Source of the DNA: Nitrosomonas sp.
GTDB taxonomy: Bacteria > Pseudomonadota > Gammaproteobacteria > Burkholderiales > Nitrosomonadaceae
Assembly: GCA_031316255.1 (NCBI GenBank)
Contig: JALDQW010000001.1
Coordinates: forward strand, 1,955,485-2,019,484
DNA length: 64,000 nucleotides
Reading direction: 5' to 3'
The notes under the pieces were generated by a model. That model had not been told where the DNA came from. It did not search any database and saw only the letters and a list, made by a program, of their open reading frames with translations. Numbering within the stretch: position 1 is the stretch's first letter; each line of letters begins with the position of its first letter. Positions 38,792 through 47,886 of this stretch are shown here, in pieces. The translations under genes and the position numbers were made by a program.

Positions 38792-39580
38792 ATGAGTGGA
38801 CATACATTCGATCTGGATAAAAAGGAATTAATCAAACAATCGTTCAATCAGATGGATGAGCATTTGCAGGGGGCGCAATACAGTCAAGCGCAAAAACTGG
38901 CATTGACGTGTCGAATTTTGTTTGACAATGGCCATGATTCCGGACTTGCCGGCCAGATTACAGCACGCGGCGAAAGACAGGGAACTTATTTGACACAACG
39001 TCTGGGTTTAGGTTTTGATGAAATCAGCGCGTGTAACCTATTGCTGGTTAATGAGGATCTCGAGGTACTTGAAGGTGAAGGAATGGCGAACCCTGCAAAC
39101 CGTTTTCATTCATGGTTGTACCGTGCCCGCCCGGATGTGCAGTGTATTATTCATACACATGCATTACACACGGCCGCACTGAGTATGCTTGAAATACCGC
39201 TGGAAATTTCGCATATGGATAATTGCGTGCTCTTTGATGATGTGGCTTTCCTACAGAAATGGCCAGGTGTTCCAGTTGGCAATGAAGAAGGTGAGTTGAT
39301 CGCTCAGGCGATTGGAACAAAACGCGCCATTTTGTTAGCGCATCATGGTCTGCTCGTGGCCTGTTCAAGTATTGAGGAATCCTGTCTCTTGGCGATGGCA
39401 TTCGAACGGGCGGCAAAGATGCAGTTGCTCGCACTTGCTGCTGGAGAAATTCAACCCATTAATCCAGAGTTGGGCCGAGAAGCCCATGATTGGATTCTTC
39501 GTTCACAAAGAAGTGCCATCGGTTTTGCATATTATGCGAGACGTTACCTTAAAAAAAATAGTGCCGATTGTCTTGAATAG
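38792..39580 (+). CDS. class II aldolase/adducin-family protein
   Basis: A 262-residue protein of the fuculose-1-phosphate aldolase fold. Zinc-binding His pairs lie in IIHTHALHTA (about residue 121) and LLAHHGLLV (about 182). GLAGQITARG near residue 48 forms the phosphate/substrate loop. The family contains aldolases, epimerases and decarboxylases, so the reaction is not settled. It probably shares a transcript with the SDR upstream. Confidence 0.85.
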   Translation: MSGHTFDLDKKELIKQSFNQMDEHLQGAQYSQAQKLALTCRILFDNGHDSGLAGQITARGERQGTYLTQRLGLGFDEISACNLLLVNEDLEVLEGEGMANPANRFHSWLYRARPDVQCIIHTHALHTAALSMLEIPLEISHMDNCVLFDDVAFLQKWPGVPVGNEEGELIAQAIGTKRAILLAHHGLLVACSSIEESCLLAMAFERAAKMQLLALAAGEIQPINPELGREAHDWILRSQRSAIGFAYYARRYLKKNSADCLE

Positions 39581-40041
39581 GCGCCTTGAATTTCTGTTAA
39601 TAAATAGTGCATTGAGTCAATTAATCGTTTGCAGCTTTCTCATAAAATAATCCACCAATCTCTTAGAAATTCTCATTTTGTACCTCAGTACAATAGCGAA
39701 GTGCGTTAAAGCGGCTTGATACGGGAACCCCGGAGAAAATGGTAACAATAAGAATTGTTTCCGGAATTTCCGAGAAAAAGTGTGCGAGGAAAAAAATAAT
39801 CTCAGGCTAAGTTTATCGTACAGGTATTTCTCAAAAAAACTTTTTCAGGGTCGGCTAGTTAACTTTATCTTGCCTTTTTACAATGCGTTCCATGGTTGCA
39901 GTAGACGGGGCGTTTTCATTAATTAATTGTTTTGATGGAGTTTAAAGTACTTGCAGCATTGGTCGTTAATGTTAGGACTTGTGTGTAACGACAATCCAAG
40001 TGTTTTTTAACAAACTTAATTTTCGTAAAGAGGAAAATAAA
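39581..40041 (+). other. 461-bp non-coding interval before the Flp pilin gene
   Basis: No gene is seen. It holds a symmetrical hairpin at 39731-39772 (listed separately) and, near its right end, the AGAGGAAAA ribosome site of the pilin. The last 200 bases are AT-rich and probably contain the pilin promoter, which I cannot place with confidence. Confidence 0.6.
39731..39772 (+). ncRNA. symmetrical two-step hairpin, candidate structured RNA element
   Basis: CGGA - 6 bases - GGTAACAAT - AAGA - ATTGTTTCC - 6 bases - TCCG. The inner stem is 8 pairs with one T-T mismatch and a GNRA-like 4-base loop. A 6x6 symmetrical internal loop separates it from the outer 4-bp stem. The arrangement lies about 270 bp before the pilin ATG and resembles no riboswitch class I know. 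It could equally be a terminator-like relic or a protein-binding site. Confidence 0.35.
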
Positions 40042-40224
40042 ATGGAAAAAATCGTATTAGCTGTTAAAAATTTCTGGAATGACGAAGAAGGTGTTAGTGC
40101 GATTGAATATGGCCTGATTGCTGTGTTAATCGCAGTCATGATTATTTCCGGGGCAACAGCAATTGGTATTGACCTGGATGTAATCTTTAAATTTATTACT
40201 AGTCAACTAACTTTGCCAGCATAA
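40042..40224 (+). CDS. flp: Flp-family type IVb pilin subunit
   Basis: A 60-residue prepilin starting at the ATG at 40042 (AGAGGAAAA upstream); the open frame from 39979 is an artefact. A short charged leader ends in DEEG, followed by VSAIEYGLIAVLIAVMI, the hydrophobic Flp N-terminus with the conserved Glu and Tyr. Cleavage after the Gly by the peptidase encoded downstream is expected. It assembles into Flp/Tad pili. A strong terminator follows at once, so pilin mRNA would exceed that of the peptidase. Confidence 0.93.
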   Translation: MEKIVLAVKNFWNDEEGVSAIEYGLIAVLIAVMIISGATAIGIDLDVIFKFITSQLTLPA

Positions 40225-40251
40225 ATATTTTACGGTTTTGATCGCATATCA

Positions 40252-40280
40252 AACCACCCGCTATAGTAGGTGGTTTTTTT
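40252..40280 (+). terminator. rho-independent terminator after flp
   Basis: AACCACC and GGTGGTT form a 7-bp stem around a 10-base loop, followed by five more T. It lies 28 bp after the pilin stop and before the peptidase gene, and probably sets a pilin-to-peptidase expression ratio. Confidence 0.85.
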
Positions 40281-40306
40281 ATACCTGAAATATATGGAAG
40301 GATAAA

Positions 40307-40885
40307 GTGATACAGTTGTTGATTTATGCGTTATTGATCATTTTATTGCTCAACGCCGCCTTGCAGGATTATCGCGGTTATCGTATCAAAAATTCTTTGG
40401 TCATTTCGGGTGCCTTTCTGGGTATTTTATTAAACACAGTAACGCCTGTTGGGCTCGGTTTTTATGCATCTCTTATTGGATGGAGCGTGGGTTTGTTATT
40501 GCTGTTGCCATTTTATATGTTTCGAATGATGGGCGCGGGCGATGTAAAATTAGTGGCTATGGTCGGTGCGTTTTTAGGGCCACAGGCAACAATAACGGCT
40601 TTGCTATATATCCTGGTAGCAGGTGGTGTTTTGTCAATCTATGTTGCCTGGCATCGTGGTCTGATAAAAGAACCGTTCTGCGAAGTACGAAACCTGTTGC
40701 GTCAGTTTATTGTGAATCTAGTCAAATGCAATATCCGATCTTCCCCATCATTTAATACATTCACCGTTTCCCCTGATGCTGGCAATAGATTGAATGAATC
40801 TGCCAGCCGGTTGCCTTACGGTGTGGCGATTGCCGCAGGTACACTGATCTTTCTTGCTGTCAATCTGTTTTCAGTTCTGGATTAG
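40307..40885 (+). CDS. cpaA: type IV prepilin peptidase CpaA/TadV
   Basis: A 192-residue membrane protein of the A24 family, starting at GTG with GGAAGGA upstream. Several hydrophobic segments are evident. The catalytic Asp pair of this family corresponds to the D in LQDYRGYRI (about residue 22) and in MGAGDVKLVAMVGAFLG (about residue 78). It removes the leader from the Flp pilin encoded 82 bp upstream. No other tad/cpa assembly gene is in the window. Confidence 0.9.
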   Translation: MIQLLIYALLIILLLNAALQDYRGYRIKNSLVISGAFLGILLNTVTPVGLGFYASLIGWSVGLLLLLPFYMFRMMGAGDVKLVAMVGAFLGPQATITALLYILVAGGVLSIYVAWHRGLIKEPFCEVRNLLRQFIVNLVKCNIRSSPSFNTFTVSPDAGNRLNESASRLPYGVAIAAGTLIFLAVNLFSVLD

Positions 40886-40923
40886 TCTGATCGATTCGAA
40901 ATAAAAATATAGCAGTGGACCCC

Positions 40924-41064
40924 ATGCTTTGGACTAGTGCCTTAGGCGTTATTTTCTTAACAATCACTTTGCCTTTGGCAACTATTTTGTCGGCTGCTTT
41001 AAAACTAAATAACGATCAACAAGTTTTGATGACATGGCCGGAAGATTTCCTTGAAGCGATGTAG
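40924..41064 (+). CDS. possible 46-residue membrane protein
   Basis: A short frame from an ATG at 40924 encodes one hydrophobic segment (LGVIFLTITLPLATILSAAL) followed by a polar tail. It lies 38 bp after cpaA on the same strand. The ribosome site is poor. It could be a small partner of the pilin system or a chance frame. No family is recognised. Confidence 0.35.
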   Translation: MLWTSALGVIFLTITLPLATILSAALKLNNDQQVLMTWPEDFLEAM

Positions 41065-41129
41065 AAATGCTGCTGGTATAATATTTCGTTTGGATTTCCG
41101 ATTTATCAGCTTATTTTAGAAGAACTATT

Positions 41130-41690
41130 ATGAAAATTTCTGCATTTGAAGTACGTATCGGCAACTTGGTTGAATATCAAAACAAACTATGGAAAGTGTA
41201 TAAGAAAAATCATGTTAAACCAGGAAAAGGCGGCGCTTTTGTACAACTGGAAATGAAATGTATCAGTGATGGCACGAAGCTTAATGAACGTTTTCGTTCA
41301 GAAGACAAAGTAGAAAAAGCGCATGTGGAACCACGTCAGATGCAATATCTATACTCCGAAGGCGATGCCTATATTTTTATGGATAGTGAATCTTTTGAAC
41401 AACTGTCCATATCTGGTGATGACTTGGAAGCACAAGCCCCTTATTTGTTGCCTAATACTGATGTACAGATTAATTTTTATAATGAAAACCCTATTGGTGT
41501 TGAGTTGCCTGCTAATGTTGTGCTGGAAGTGACGGAAACAGAGGTCATGCTCAAGGGTCAAACCGCTGCCAGCGGCGGCAAACCGGCGGTTCTGGAAACC
41601 GGATTGAAGGTGAGTGTGCCTCAATTTGTTAATGTTGGTGATAAAATCAAAGTGAATACCGATACCGGTGAGTATGTTGAACGGGTGTAG
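41130..41690 (+). CDS. efp: translation elongation factor P
   Basis: A 186-residue protein with the three-barrel EF-P pattern. The modification loop is VKPGKGGAF, with Lys33 at the tip, so modification would be of the lysine (EpmA) type rather than the arginine-rhamnose type. EF-P rescues ribosomes stalled at polyproline. No modification-enzyme gene is visible nearby. apaG is convergent, 63 bp away. Confidence 0.96.
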   Translation: MKISAFEVRIGNLVEYQNKLWKVYKKNHVKPGKGGAFVQLEMKCISDGTKLNERFRSEDKVEKAHVEPRQMQYLYSEGDAYIFMDSESFEQLSISGDDLEAQAPYLLPNTDVQINFYNENPIGVELPANVVLEVTETEVMLKGQTAASGGKPAVLETGLKVSVPQFVNVGDKIKVNTDTGEYVERV

Positions 41691-41753
41691 CCTGAGTGAA
41701 TCCGGTTCTTCCTGGCGTTGCATTAAATTAGCAATCGTTGATCTGGTGTTGTA

Positions 41754-42134
41754 TTAATGCAGGGTGCGTGGGACGGTCAAGATAAACTCGGGAATGGGTA
41801 CATCAAAGTGAATGCCGTCCTCTGTTGCCATTTGGTAACTGCCTTTCATTGAACCTACCGAAGCTGAAATGACTGTGCCGCTGGTATATTCGAAGGTGTC
41901 GCCTGGCTTGAGTAAGGGTTGTTCGCCGACAACACCCAAGCCACGTACTTCTTGTATGGTGCCGTCGCCATTCGTGATAATCCAGTGGCGGCTGATCAAT
42001 TGTGTCGCGACTGTGCCTTTGTTGGCGATAGTAATGGTATAGGCGAAGACATACTGGTCGGTTTCTTCGTCCGACTGATCCGGCAAGTAAGCTGTCCGTA
42101 CACTGACGTTAATTTCATATTTTTTTTCTGACAT
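41754..42134 (-). CDS. apaG: ApaG domain protein
   Basis: A 126-residue protein with the full ApaG pattern: SVRTAYLPDQSDEETDQYVF, YTITIANKGTVATQLISRHW, and the VVGEQPLLKPGDTFEYTSG loop. It has an immunoglobulin-like fold; its role (linked in enteric bacteria to Co2+ resistance) is not well defined. It is divergent from rpe, as in many betaproteobacteria. Confidence 0.95.
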   Translation of the reverse strand: MSEKKYEINVSVRTAYLPDQSDEETDQYVFAYTITIANKGTVATQLISRHWIITNGDGTIQEVRGLGVVGEQPLLKPGDTFEYTSGTVISASVGSMKGSYQMATEDGIHFDVPIPEFILTVPRTLH

Positions 42135-42281
42135 AAGCTAATTGCACACTATTTTCATGACTGTATCAAGTACAAACTGAAGTGGTAAACGCATTTGCGG
42201 AAATCAATTCACTTCTCATTAACGCGACAAGATCATTTGCGGTTAAAATACGCTATTTGATTTTATTTAAGAGGTTATTGT

Positions 42282-42962
42282 ATGTACCGTATTGCTCCAA
42301 GTATTCTATCAGCCAATTTTGCCAAACTTGGTGAGGAAATTACCAATGTCATTGAATCCGGCGCTGATATTATACATTTTGATGTTATGGATAATCATTA
42401 TGTTCCAAATCTGACTATTGGTCCGCTTGTATGTGAAGCTATCCGGCCACTTACAGATGCGATGATTGATGTTCACCTGATGGTAGAGCCTGTGGATCGT
42501 ATTGTTCCTGATTTTGCGAAAGCTGGCGCCAATATTATTTCCTTTCATCCCGAAGCATCTGCGCATATCGACAGGACGATAGGACTGATAAAGGAACAGG
42601 GTTGTCTTGCAGGTTTGGTGTTTAATCCGGCCACACCGCTGCATTACCTGGACCATGTATTGGATAAGCTCGATTTGATCCTTATCATGTCGGTAAATCC
42701 GGGTTTTGGTGGACAGCAATTTATTCCTGAAGCGCTAAACAAGCTCAGAGCGGTGCGGAAACGTATTGATGAGAGCGGCAATAAAGAAATCATGCTGGAA
42801 ATCGATGGCGGCGTTAAAGTGGATAATATTGCTGAAATAGCGCGTGCGGGCGCCGATACTTTTGTCGCAGGTTCAGCAATCTACCATGCTGGCAAAGACA
42901 GCGATCCGCATCGCTATGACACGATTGTTGCTGCCCTGCGTGCAGAACTGGACAAGGTGTAG
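42282..42962 (+). CDS. rpe: ribulose-phosphate 3-epimerase
   Basis: A 226-residue TIM-barrel enzyme: [14 protein letters not shown] at the start, the metal-binding [12 protein letters not shown] (about residue 34), VHLMVEP, and [14 protein letters not shown]. It interconverts ribulose 5-phosphate and xylulose 5-phosphate in the pentose phosphate and Calvin pathways. AGAGG precedes the ATG. It heads an rpe-gph-trpE series. Confidence 0.97.
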   Translation: MYRIAPSILSANFAKLGEEITNVIESGADIIHFDVMDNHYVPNLTIGPLVCEAIRPLTDAMIDVHLMVEPVDRIVPDFAKAGANIISFHPEASAHIDRTIGLIKEQGCLAGLVFNPATPLHYLDHVLDKLDLILIMSVNPGFGGQQFIPEALNKLRAVRKRIDESGNKEIMLEIDGGVKVDNIAEIARAGADTFVAGSAIYHAGKDSDPHRYDTIVAALRAELDKV

Positions 42963-43017
42963 TTCATGCGCCAAAAATTGCTAAGCAACGTGTATCTGAA
43001 TCACAACTGTCACTGCT

Positions 43018-43746
43018 ATGAATAATCAGTTATTTTCTTACGCAAATACCACTGTTAATAAACTGGATTTTCCATTGGCCGCTAAAGTCGTAATGATTGA
43101 TCTGGATGGAACCTTGCTGGACACCGCCGAAGATTTGGCGCTGGCGGCTAACCTGATGTTGGGTGAACTGGGCAGGCCTGTGCTATCGGTTGCAACGATT
43201 AAGTCATACATTGGTAAAGGTATTCAGAGACTTGTTAAACGGGCCTTGACCGGTGACTTAGATGGAGAGCCCGAGCCGGGGTTGCTTGAAAAGGCATTAC
43301 CCATATATCAAAAGCACTATGCCGAGAATGTGCATGTCAATACGAAGCCGTTTCCAGGGGTAAAAGAAGGCATTGAAAAGCTTAAACAGGGTGGCTTTCA
43401 TCTGGCCTGTATTACCAATAAATCTGAAGCGTTTACTTTGCCATTGCTGCGCGCCGTTGGATTTCATGATTGCTTTGAAATTATTTTGTCCGGCGATAGT
43501 TTGCCAAAAAGAAAACCGGATCCAATGCCATTGATTCATATCTGTCAGCATTTTAATGTGCAACCGCACGAAGCGGTGTTGGTCGGTGATTCGTTAAACG
43601 ATACAACGGCTGCCCGTGCTGCCGGGTGTCATGTGTTCTGTGTACCTTATGGTTATAATGAAGGCCGCGACGTGCGTGACCTGGATTGTGATGCGATTGT
43701 GCCATCACTTGTTGAAGCGTCACAAATAATCATTAAAGCCACTTGA
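43018..43746 (+). CDS. gph: phosphoglycolate phosphatase
   Basis: A 242-residue HAD hydrolase. The nucleophile motif is MIDLDGTLLDTAEDL (about residue 25), the second motif is CITNKSEAF, and the acidic motif is VLVGDSLNDTTAARAAG. It removes phosphate from 2-phosphoglycolate, made by RuBisCO oxygenation or DNA repair. The N-terminus is about 20 residues longer than usual and the ribosome site is weak, so the true start may be inside. It follows rpe, the common order. Confidence 0.92.
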   Translation: MNNQLFSYANTTVNKLDFPLAAKVVMIDLDGTLLDTAEDLALAANLMLGELGRPVLSVATIKSYIGKGIQRLVKRALTGDLDGEPEPGLLEKALPIYQKHYAENVHVNTKPFPGVKEGIEKLKQGGFHLACITNKSEAFTLPLLRAVGFHDCFEIILSGDSLPKRKPDPMPLIHICQHFNVQPHEAVLVGDSLNDTTAARAAGCHVFCVPYGYNEGRDVRDLDCDAIVPSLVEASQIIIKAT

Positions 43747-43853
43747 TAAAATGAGGCAAGACCTTAATCCGGTTATATTTTCAAGCGTACCGATACAAAA
43801 ACAGTTTCCTGAATCATGCTTGTTTTTAACAATTTCCTTTGTGGAGTCATTGG

Positions 43854-45326
43854 ATGACTGAAAGTGAATTCAGTAGACTTGCGGAGCAGGGCTATAACCG
43901 TATTCCTGTAGTAATCAATACATTTGCCGATCTGGACACACCGCTTTCAGTTTATCTAAAACTGGCAAACAAACCGTACTCCTATTTACTCGAGTCGGTA
44001 CAGGGTGGAGAACGATTCGGTCGCTATTCTTTTGTTGGTTTGCCCGCAATTAAACGTATCGAAGCCTATGGAAACCGTATTCGGGTGATTAACGGAAGTG
44101 AAGTAGAAACGCAGGATGTGGACGATCCGCTGGCATTTATTAATGATTATATGAAGCAGTTCAAGGCGGCGCCCTTTACTGGGCTGCCGCGATTTTGCGG
44201 CGGATTGGTGGGCTATTTCTCGTATGATACAGTTCGATATATCGAACACAAACTGGCAGGCAATGCACGGCCTGATGTTCTCAATACCCCGGATATCTTG
44301 TTATTGCTTTCGGAAGAACTTGCTGTCGTCGATAATCTTTCCGGTAAGCTCTATCTTATTGCTTATGTCGATCCGGCTGTAGAAGGCGCATATCGGGCGG
44401 GGAAAAAACGCCTGGAAAATTTGTTGGAGCAGTTGCGTCAACCGGTGGAAATTCCATCTGAACAGGCTGTTCACAAAGAGCCGGCAATTTCAGAGTTTCA
44501 GGAAAGAGATTTTTTGTCTGCTGTTGAACGCGCCAAACAATATATTTTTGATGGCGATATAATGCAGGTGGTGTTGTCACAACGCACCAGTAAACCGTAT
44601 CATGCGTCAACACTTGCCTTGTACCGGGCCTTGCGCAGTCTGAATCCTTCTCCGTATATGTTTTACTATCACTTTAATGATTTTTATGTGGTGGGTGCTT
44701 CGCCGGAAATTCTGGTGCGTCTGGAAGATGATGTCGTCACGGTACGACCTATTGCCGGTACACGGCCACGTGGAAAGAATCCGCAGCAGGATGTCGAATT
44801 TGCAGCCGACTTGCTGGACGACCCCAAAGAAAGAGCCGAGCATGTGATGCTGATGGATCTCGGGCGCAATGATATTGGTCGAGTGGTGCAAACCGGAAGT
44901 GTCAAGGTTACTGAAAATATGCAGATCGAGAATTATTCCCATGTCATGCATATCGTTTCCAATGTAGAAGGAAAAATAAAACCCGGGCTTAACGCAATGG
45001 ATGTGTTGCGTGCGACGTTTCCTGCGGGAACAGTCAGCGGTGCACCCAAGGTTCGCGCCATGGAGATTATCGATGAACTCGAAATTTCCAAGCGCGGTGT
45101 TTATGCCGGTGCCGTGGGTTATCTTGGTTTTAATGGCGATATGGATTTGGCCATAGCCATACGTACCGCCATAATCAAAGAAAACAAGCTGCACATTCAG
45201 GCGGGCGCCGGAATTGTTGCCGATTCAGTTCCAATAAATGAGTGGGTAGAAACACAGAATAAAGCCAAGGCAATTCTGCGTGCCGCTGAAATTGCCGAAG
45301 ATGGACTGGATTACAAGTTTGAATAA
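43854..45326 (+). CDS. trpE: anthranilate synthase component I
   Basis: A 490-residue chorismate-binding enzyme started at the ATG at 43854 (GGAG 7 bases upstream; an in-frame TTG lies 15 bases further up). The C-terminal catalytic domain shows [51 protein letters not shown] and [11 protein letters not shown]. An N-terminal regulatory part carries the [16 protein letters not shown] element that binds tryptophan in the family. It makes anthranilate from chorismate together with TrpG, which is not in the window. Confidence 0.96.
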   Translation: MTESEFSRLAEQGYNRIPVVINTFADLDTPLSVYLKLANKPYSYLLESVQGGERFGRYSFVGLPAIKRIEAYGNRIRVINGSEVETQDVDDPLAFINDYMKQFKAAPFTGLPRFCGGLVGYFSYDTVRYIEHKLAGNARPDVLNTPDILLLLSEELAVVDNLSGKLYLIAYVDPAVEGAYRAGKKRLENLLEQLRQPVEIPSEQAVHKEPAISEFQERDFLSAVERAKQYIFDGDIMQVVLSQRTSKPYHASTLALYRALRSLNPSPYMFYYHFNDFYVVGASPEILVRLEDDVVTVRPIAGTRPRGKNPQQDVEFAADLLDDPKERAEHVMLMDLGRNDIGRVVQTGSVKVTENMQIENYSHVMHIVSNVEGKIKPGLNAMDVLRATFPAGTVSGAPKVRAMEIIDELEISKRGVYAGAVGYLGFNGDMDLAIAIRTAIIKENKLHIQAGAGIVADSVPINEWVETQNKAKAILRAAEIAEDGLDYKFE

Positions 45327-45328
45327 AA

Positions 45329-45372
45329 GATGCTTACAGTCTGATGAAATGCTTGTAAAGCGGCATCTGTTT
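45329..45372 (+). terminator. terminator after trpE
   Basis: AGATGC-TTACA pairs with TGTAA-(AGCG)-GCATCT, followed by G and four T, immediately after the trpE stop. It is an imperfect but plausible terminator between convergent trpE and the OmpA lipoprotein gene. Confidence 0.5.
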
Positions 45373-45423
45373 TAAAAGATGCTAAATCCGGACGCCGCTT
45401 TAATTGGACTCAGTGATTTTGCA

Positions 45424-46098
45424 TCAATATTGTTGTTGAGAATTTCCTTGTGGATTCGGTTCCACGACAAAAATTTCCACCCGTCGATTCATGGCTCTGC
45501 CTGCAGGTGTATCGTTGGATGCGATCGGTTCGTAGGAACCACGCCCATCAATCTGGACGCGATGATAAGGCACGCCCCCCCTTTGGACCAGATAATCGCG
45601 CGTACTTGCTGCGCGATTGATCGATAGTGGATTATTAATCGTATCAGAACCTGAGCTGTCGGTGTGCCCGACTATGGTCACTTGTGTACTCGGGTTATTC
45701 ATCAGGGTTGTCGCAAAACTGTCGAGTATCGGATACATTGCAGGCTTAATTTGCGCACGACCTGTGTCAAAGGTGATGTCGCTGGGTATGTCCAGTTTGA
45801 GACGATTGTCGGCTGTCTGAGAGACCTGAACACCGGTACCCGCTGTCGCGGCTTCCATCTGTCGCTTTTGTTCTTCCATTCTTTTGGACCAAAAATATCC
45901 ACCCGCAGCACCAGCAGCAGCACCAGCGGCTGCGCCAATTGCGGCACCCTTGCCGTCACCGGCGAGGCCGCCAATCAGTGCTCCCGCAGCTGCCCCGGCC
46001 AAAGTACCTTGCGCAGTACCTCGCTGAGTTTCGGACATATTTGCACAACTGCTGAGCAGTAGGCTTACAGTTGTTACCATAATCACTGTACGATGCAT
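45424..46098 (-). CDS. OmpA-family outer membrane lipoprotein
   Basis: 224 residues. A signal peptide ends in a lipobox (SLLLSSC), so the mature N-terminal Cys is lipidated. A Gly/Ala-rich glycine-zipper stretch follows (about residues 30-70). The C-terminal OmpA domain (LDIPSDITFDTGRAQIKP, VGHTDSSGSDTINN, LSINRAASTRDYL, RRVEIFV) binds peptidoglycan. AGGAGG precedes the ATG. This resembles YiaD-type lipoproteins linking outer membrane and wall. Confidence 0.92.
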   Translation of the reverse strand: MHRTVIMVTTVSLLLSSCANMSETQRGTAQGTLAGAAAGALIGGLAGDGKGAAIGAAAGAAAGAAGGYFWSKRMEEQKRQMEAATAGTGVQVSQTADNRLKLDIPSDITFDTGRAQIKPAMYPILDSFATTLMNNPSTQVTIVGHTDSSGSDTINNPLSINRAASTRDYLVQRGGVPYHRVQIDGRGSYEPIASNDTPAGRAMNRRVEIFVVEPNPQGNSQQQY

Positions 46099-46237
46099 AT
46101 AACCTCCTTTTAAACAGGATTTTTTAAAATAAGTAAAATGACATGTGCTTCAATACGCGTCTGACATGCTATTCATTTTACAGTGTCAACGCTATATTAT
46201 ATGTCTTGCTATTTTGTTATCAAAGGAATCTATTATT

Positions 46238-46489
46238 GTGGATAAAAATGTTATTTCATGTGAATTGCATGACTTCGTTGAAGTGGCTTGTATGTATGGC
46301 TATCAGGTCAAACTGATTTTAAAAAACGAACAAACAATAGAAGGTAAAGCAGTCGATATTGTTCAATCTGCCGATAAGCGTGAATGTCTAGTGCTCGATA
46401 GCGGATCAAAACAGCAAGTCGATTTGATGGAATTATCAAAAATGCAGGTGTTGACACCCAATGCAAAATTTACCGAGGTTGTTTTTTAG
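46238..46489 (+). CDS. rof: Rho-binding antiterminator (Rof-like)
   Basis: 83 residues from the GTG at 46238 (AAGGAA about 10 bases upstream); a longer frame back to 46145 looks spurious. The pattern SCELHDFVEVACMYGYQVKL and ECLVLDSGSKQQVDL fits the Rof/YaeO family, whose Sm-like fold binds Rho and inhibits termination. Size is right for the family. The AsmA gene follows 45 bp later. Confidence 0.8.
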   Translation: MDKNVISCELHDFVEVACMYGYQVKLILKNEQTIEGKAVDIVQSADKRECLVLDSGSKQQVDLMELSKMQVLTPNAKFTEVVF

Positions 46490-46534
46490 CTTGTTCTTAC
46501 CTGATTCAAACAAACATGTCTGAGTTCCAGTTCC

Positions 46535-47875
46535 ATGAAACGCATTATTCGGTTTGGACTGACTCTTCTGGTTTCGTTGCTATTGTTGGTGAGTGGCTTA
46601 ATACTCGTCATCGTGAATCTTGATTCAAATTCCTTTAAACCCGTCATTCAATACGGGGTTAAAGAAAGCACGCAGCGTTCATTAAATATTGCCGGAGATT
46701 TGCAGATCGATTTTTATCCGCAGATCGATATCCGGTTGAGCAACATGACACTGAGTGAATTTCAGAATGACGATCAATTTGCATCGATTGAACAAGCTCA
46801 GCTATCTCTGTCATTGTGGTCACTGCTGCGTAAACAGATCAATGTCGATACCCTGAAGATCAAAGGCCTGAGTGCCAGACTGGTTCGATATGAGGACGGC
46901 CGTACGAATATTGAGGATTTGCTGGAAGATGACGGGCAACCGTTAACGTTTTCATTTGATATTGGGCGGATTGAAATTGACATGGGTCGATTGGCTTTGC
47001 ATGATGAGATGATGCAGGAGACTTTTATTCTGGATACCCTGAATCTGACAACCGGCCGGATTGCAACCGGATCGATTGAGCAGGTCAATGTGAGCAGCCA
47101 ATTATTCAGGAGTGGTATTGAGACTGTTGAGAGTGATAGCAATGTGCAGCAATTGGTTTTTGATGCACAATTTGAAGCACGGCATATTTCTTTTAACGAC
47201 CAAAAAATTGTGAGTGGTCCCGTGGCCATGACTATTCAACGTGAGGAGCCTGGCAACTATTTGAACGCAACGATTTCGATTCCTGGGATACACCAGTCGA
47301 ATGGCAATCTTGCCAGTACACGGTTGCATGCCGAATTGTTATCAAGACAAAACGAGCACACACTGCAGATTGCTATAGATGGTTTGCTTGCCGCCCGGTT
47401 AAATGACCAACACTGGGCTTTTACAGATTCCAATACAAACGTTATCGTGTCTGCTTCAGAAAATAAAAAACTGATCAGCGCCTGTTTTTCCGGAAAATTG
47501 GATTTGGACATGGCTTCGGAAGTGTTGCAAATAGACATACAGGGGGATCTGGCTGACACGCATCTGGATGCCGTTGTACATCTGCAAAATTTTTCCGAAC
47601 AGAACATAGTGTTTAATGTACAGCTGGATCAGCTTGACCTGGACTCGTTTTTGCCATTGCAACAATTTGAATTTCAGATGAATACCGATAGTGAAAAAAA
47701 CGAATTGGCAACAAATATAATGACAATCCCCGATTTTTCGATACTAAACCGTATAAACCTGAGCGGCGCGATCCAGATTGGACAATTATTTGCCGGGGAC
47801 ATCCAGGCTTCAGGTATCCAGTTATCCATAGAACCGGGGCAGCATCATTTTGACTTGAAACAATTGATTCATTAA
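46535..47875 (+). CDS. AsmA-family protein
   Basis: A 446-residue envelope protein. One N-terminal membrane segment (LTLLVSLLLLVSGLILVIV) is followed by the AsmA domain (SLNIAGDLQIDFYPQIDIRL, MTLSEFQN, LLRKQINVDTLKIKGL). It is shorter than E. coli AsmA (617 residues). Such proteins are inner-membrane anchored with a long periplasmic bridge-like beta structure, implicated in phospholipid transport. mutY follows 11 bp later. Confidence 0.85.
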   Translation: MKRIIRFGLTLLVSLLLLVSGLILVIVNLDSNSFKPVIQYGVKESTQRSLNIAGDLQIDFYPQIDIRLSNMTLSEFQNDDQFASIEQAQLSLSLWSLLRKQINVDTLKIKGLSARLVRYEDGRTNIEDLLEDDGQPLTFSFDIGRIEIDMGRLALHDEMMQETFILDTLNLTTGRIATGSIEQVNVSSQLFRSGIETVESDSNVQQLVFDAQFEARHISFNDQKIVSGPVAMTIQREEPGNYLNATISIPGIHQSNGNLASTRLHAELLSRQNEHTLQIAIDGLLAARLNDQHWAFTDSNTNVIVSASENKKLISACFSGKLDLDMASEVLQIDIQGDLADTHLDAVVHLQNFSEQNIVFNVQLDQLDLDSFLPLQQFEFQMNTDSEKNELATNIMTIPDFSILNRINLSGAIQIGQLFAGDIQASGIQLSIEPGQHHFDLKQLIH

Positions 47876-47886
47876 CAGGGTGTTCA

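Noticed and set aside
39650-39850. Cyclic-di-GMP or other known riboswitch before the pilin gene
   Set aside because: The conserved blocks of GEMM-type and other classes I know are absent; only the unclassified hairpin is supported.
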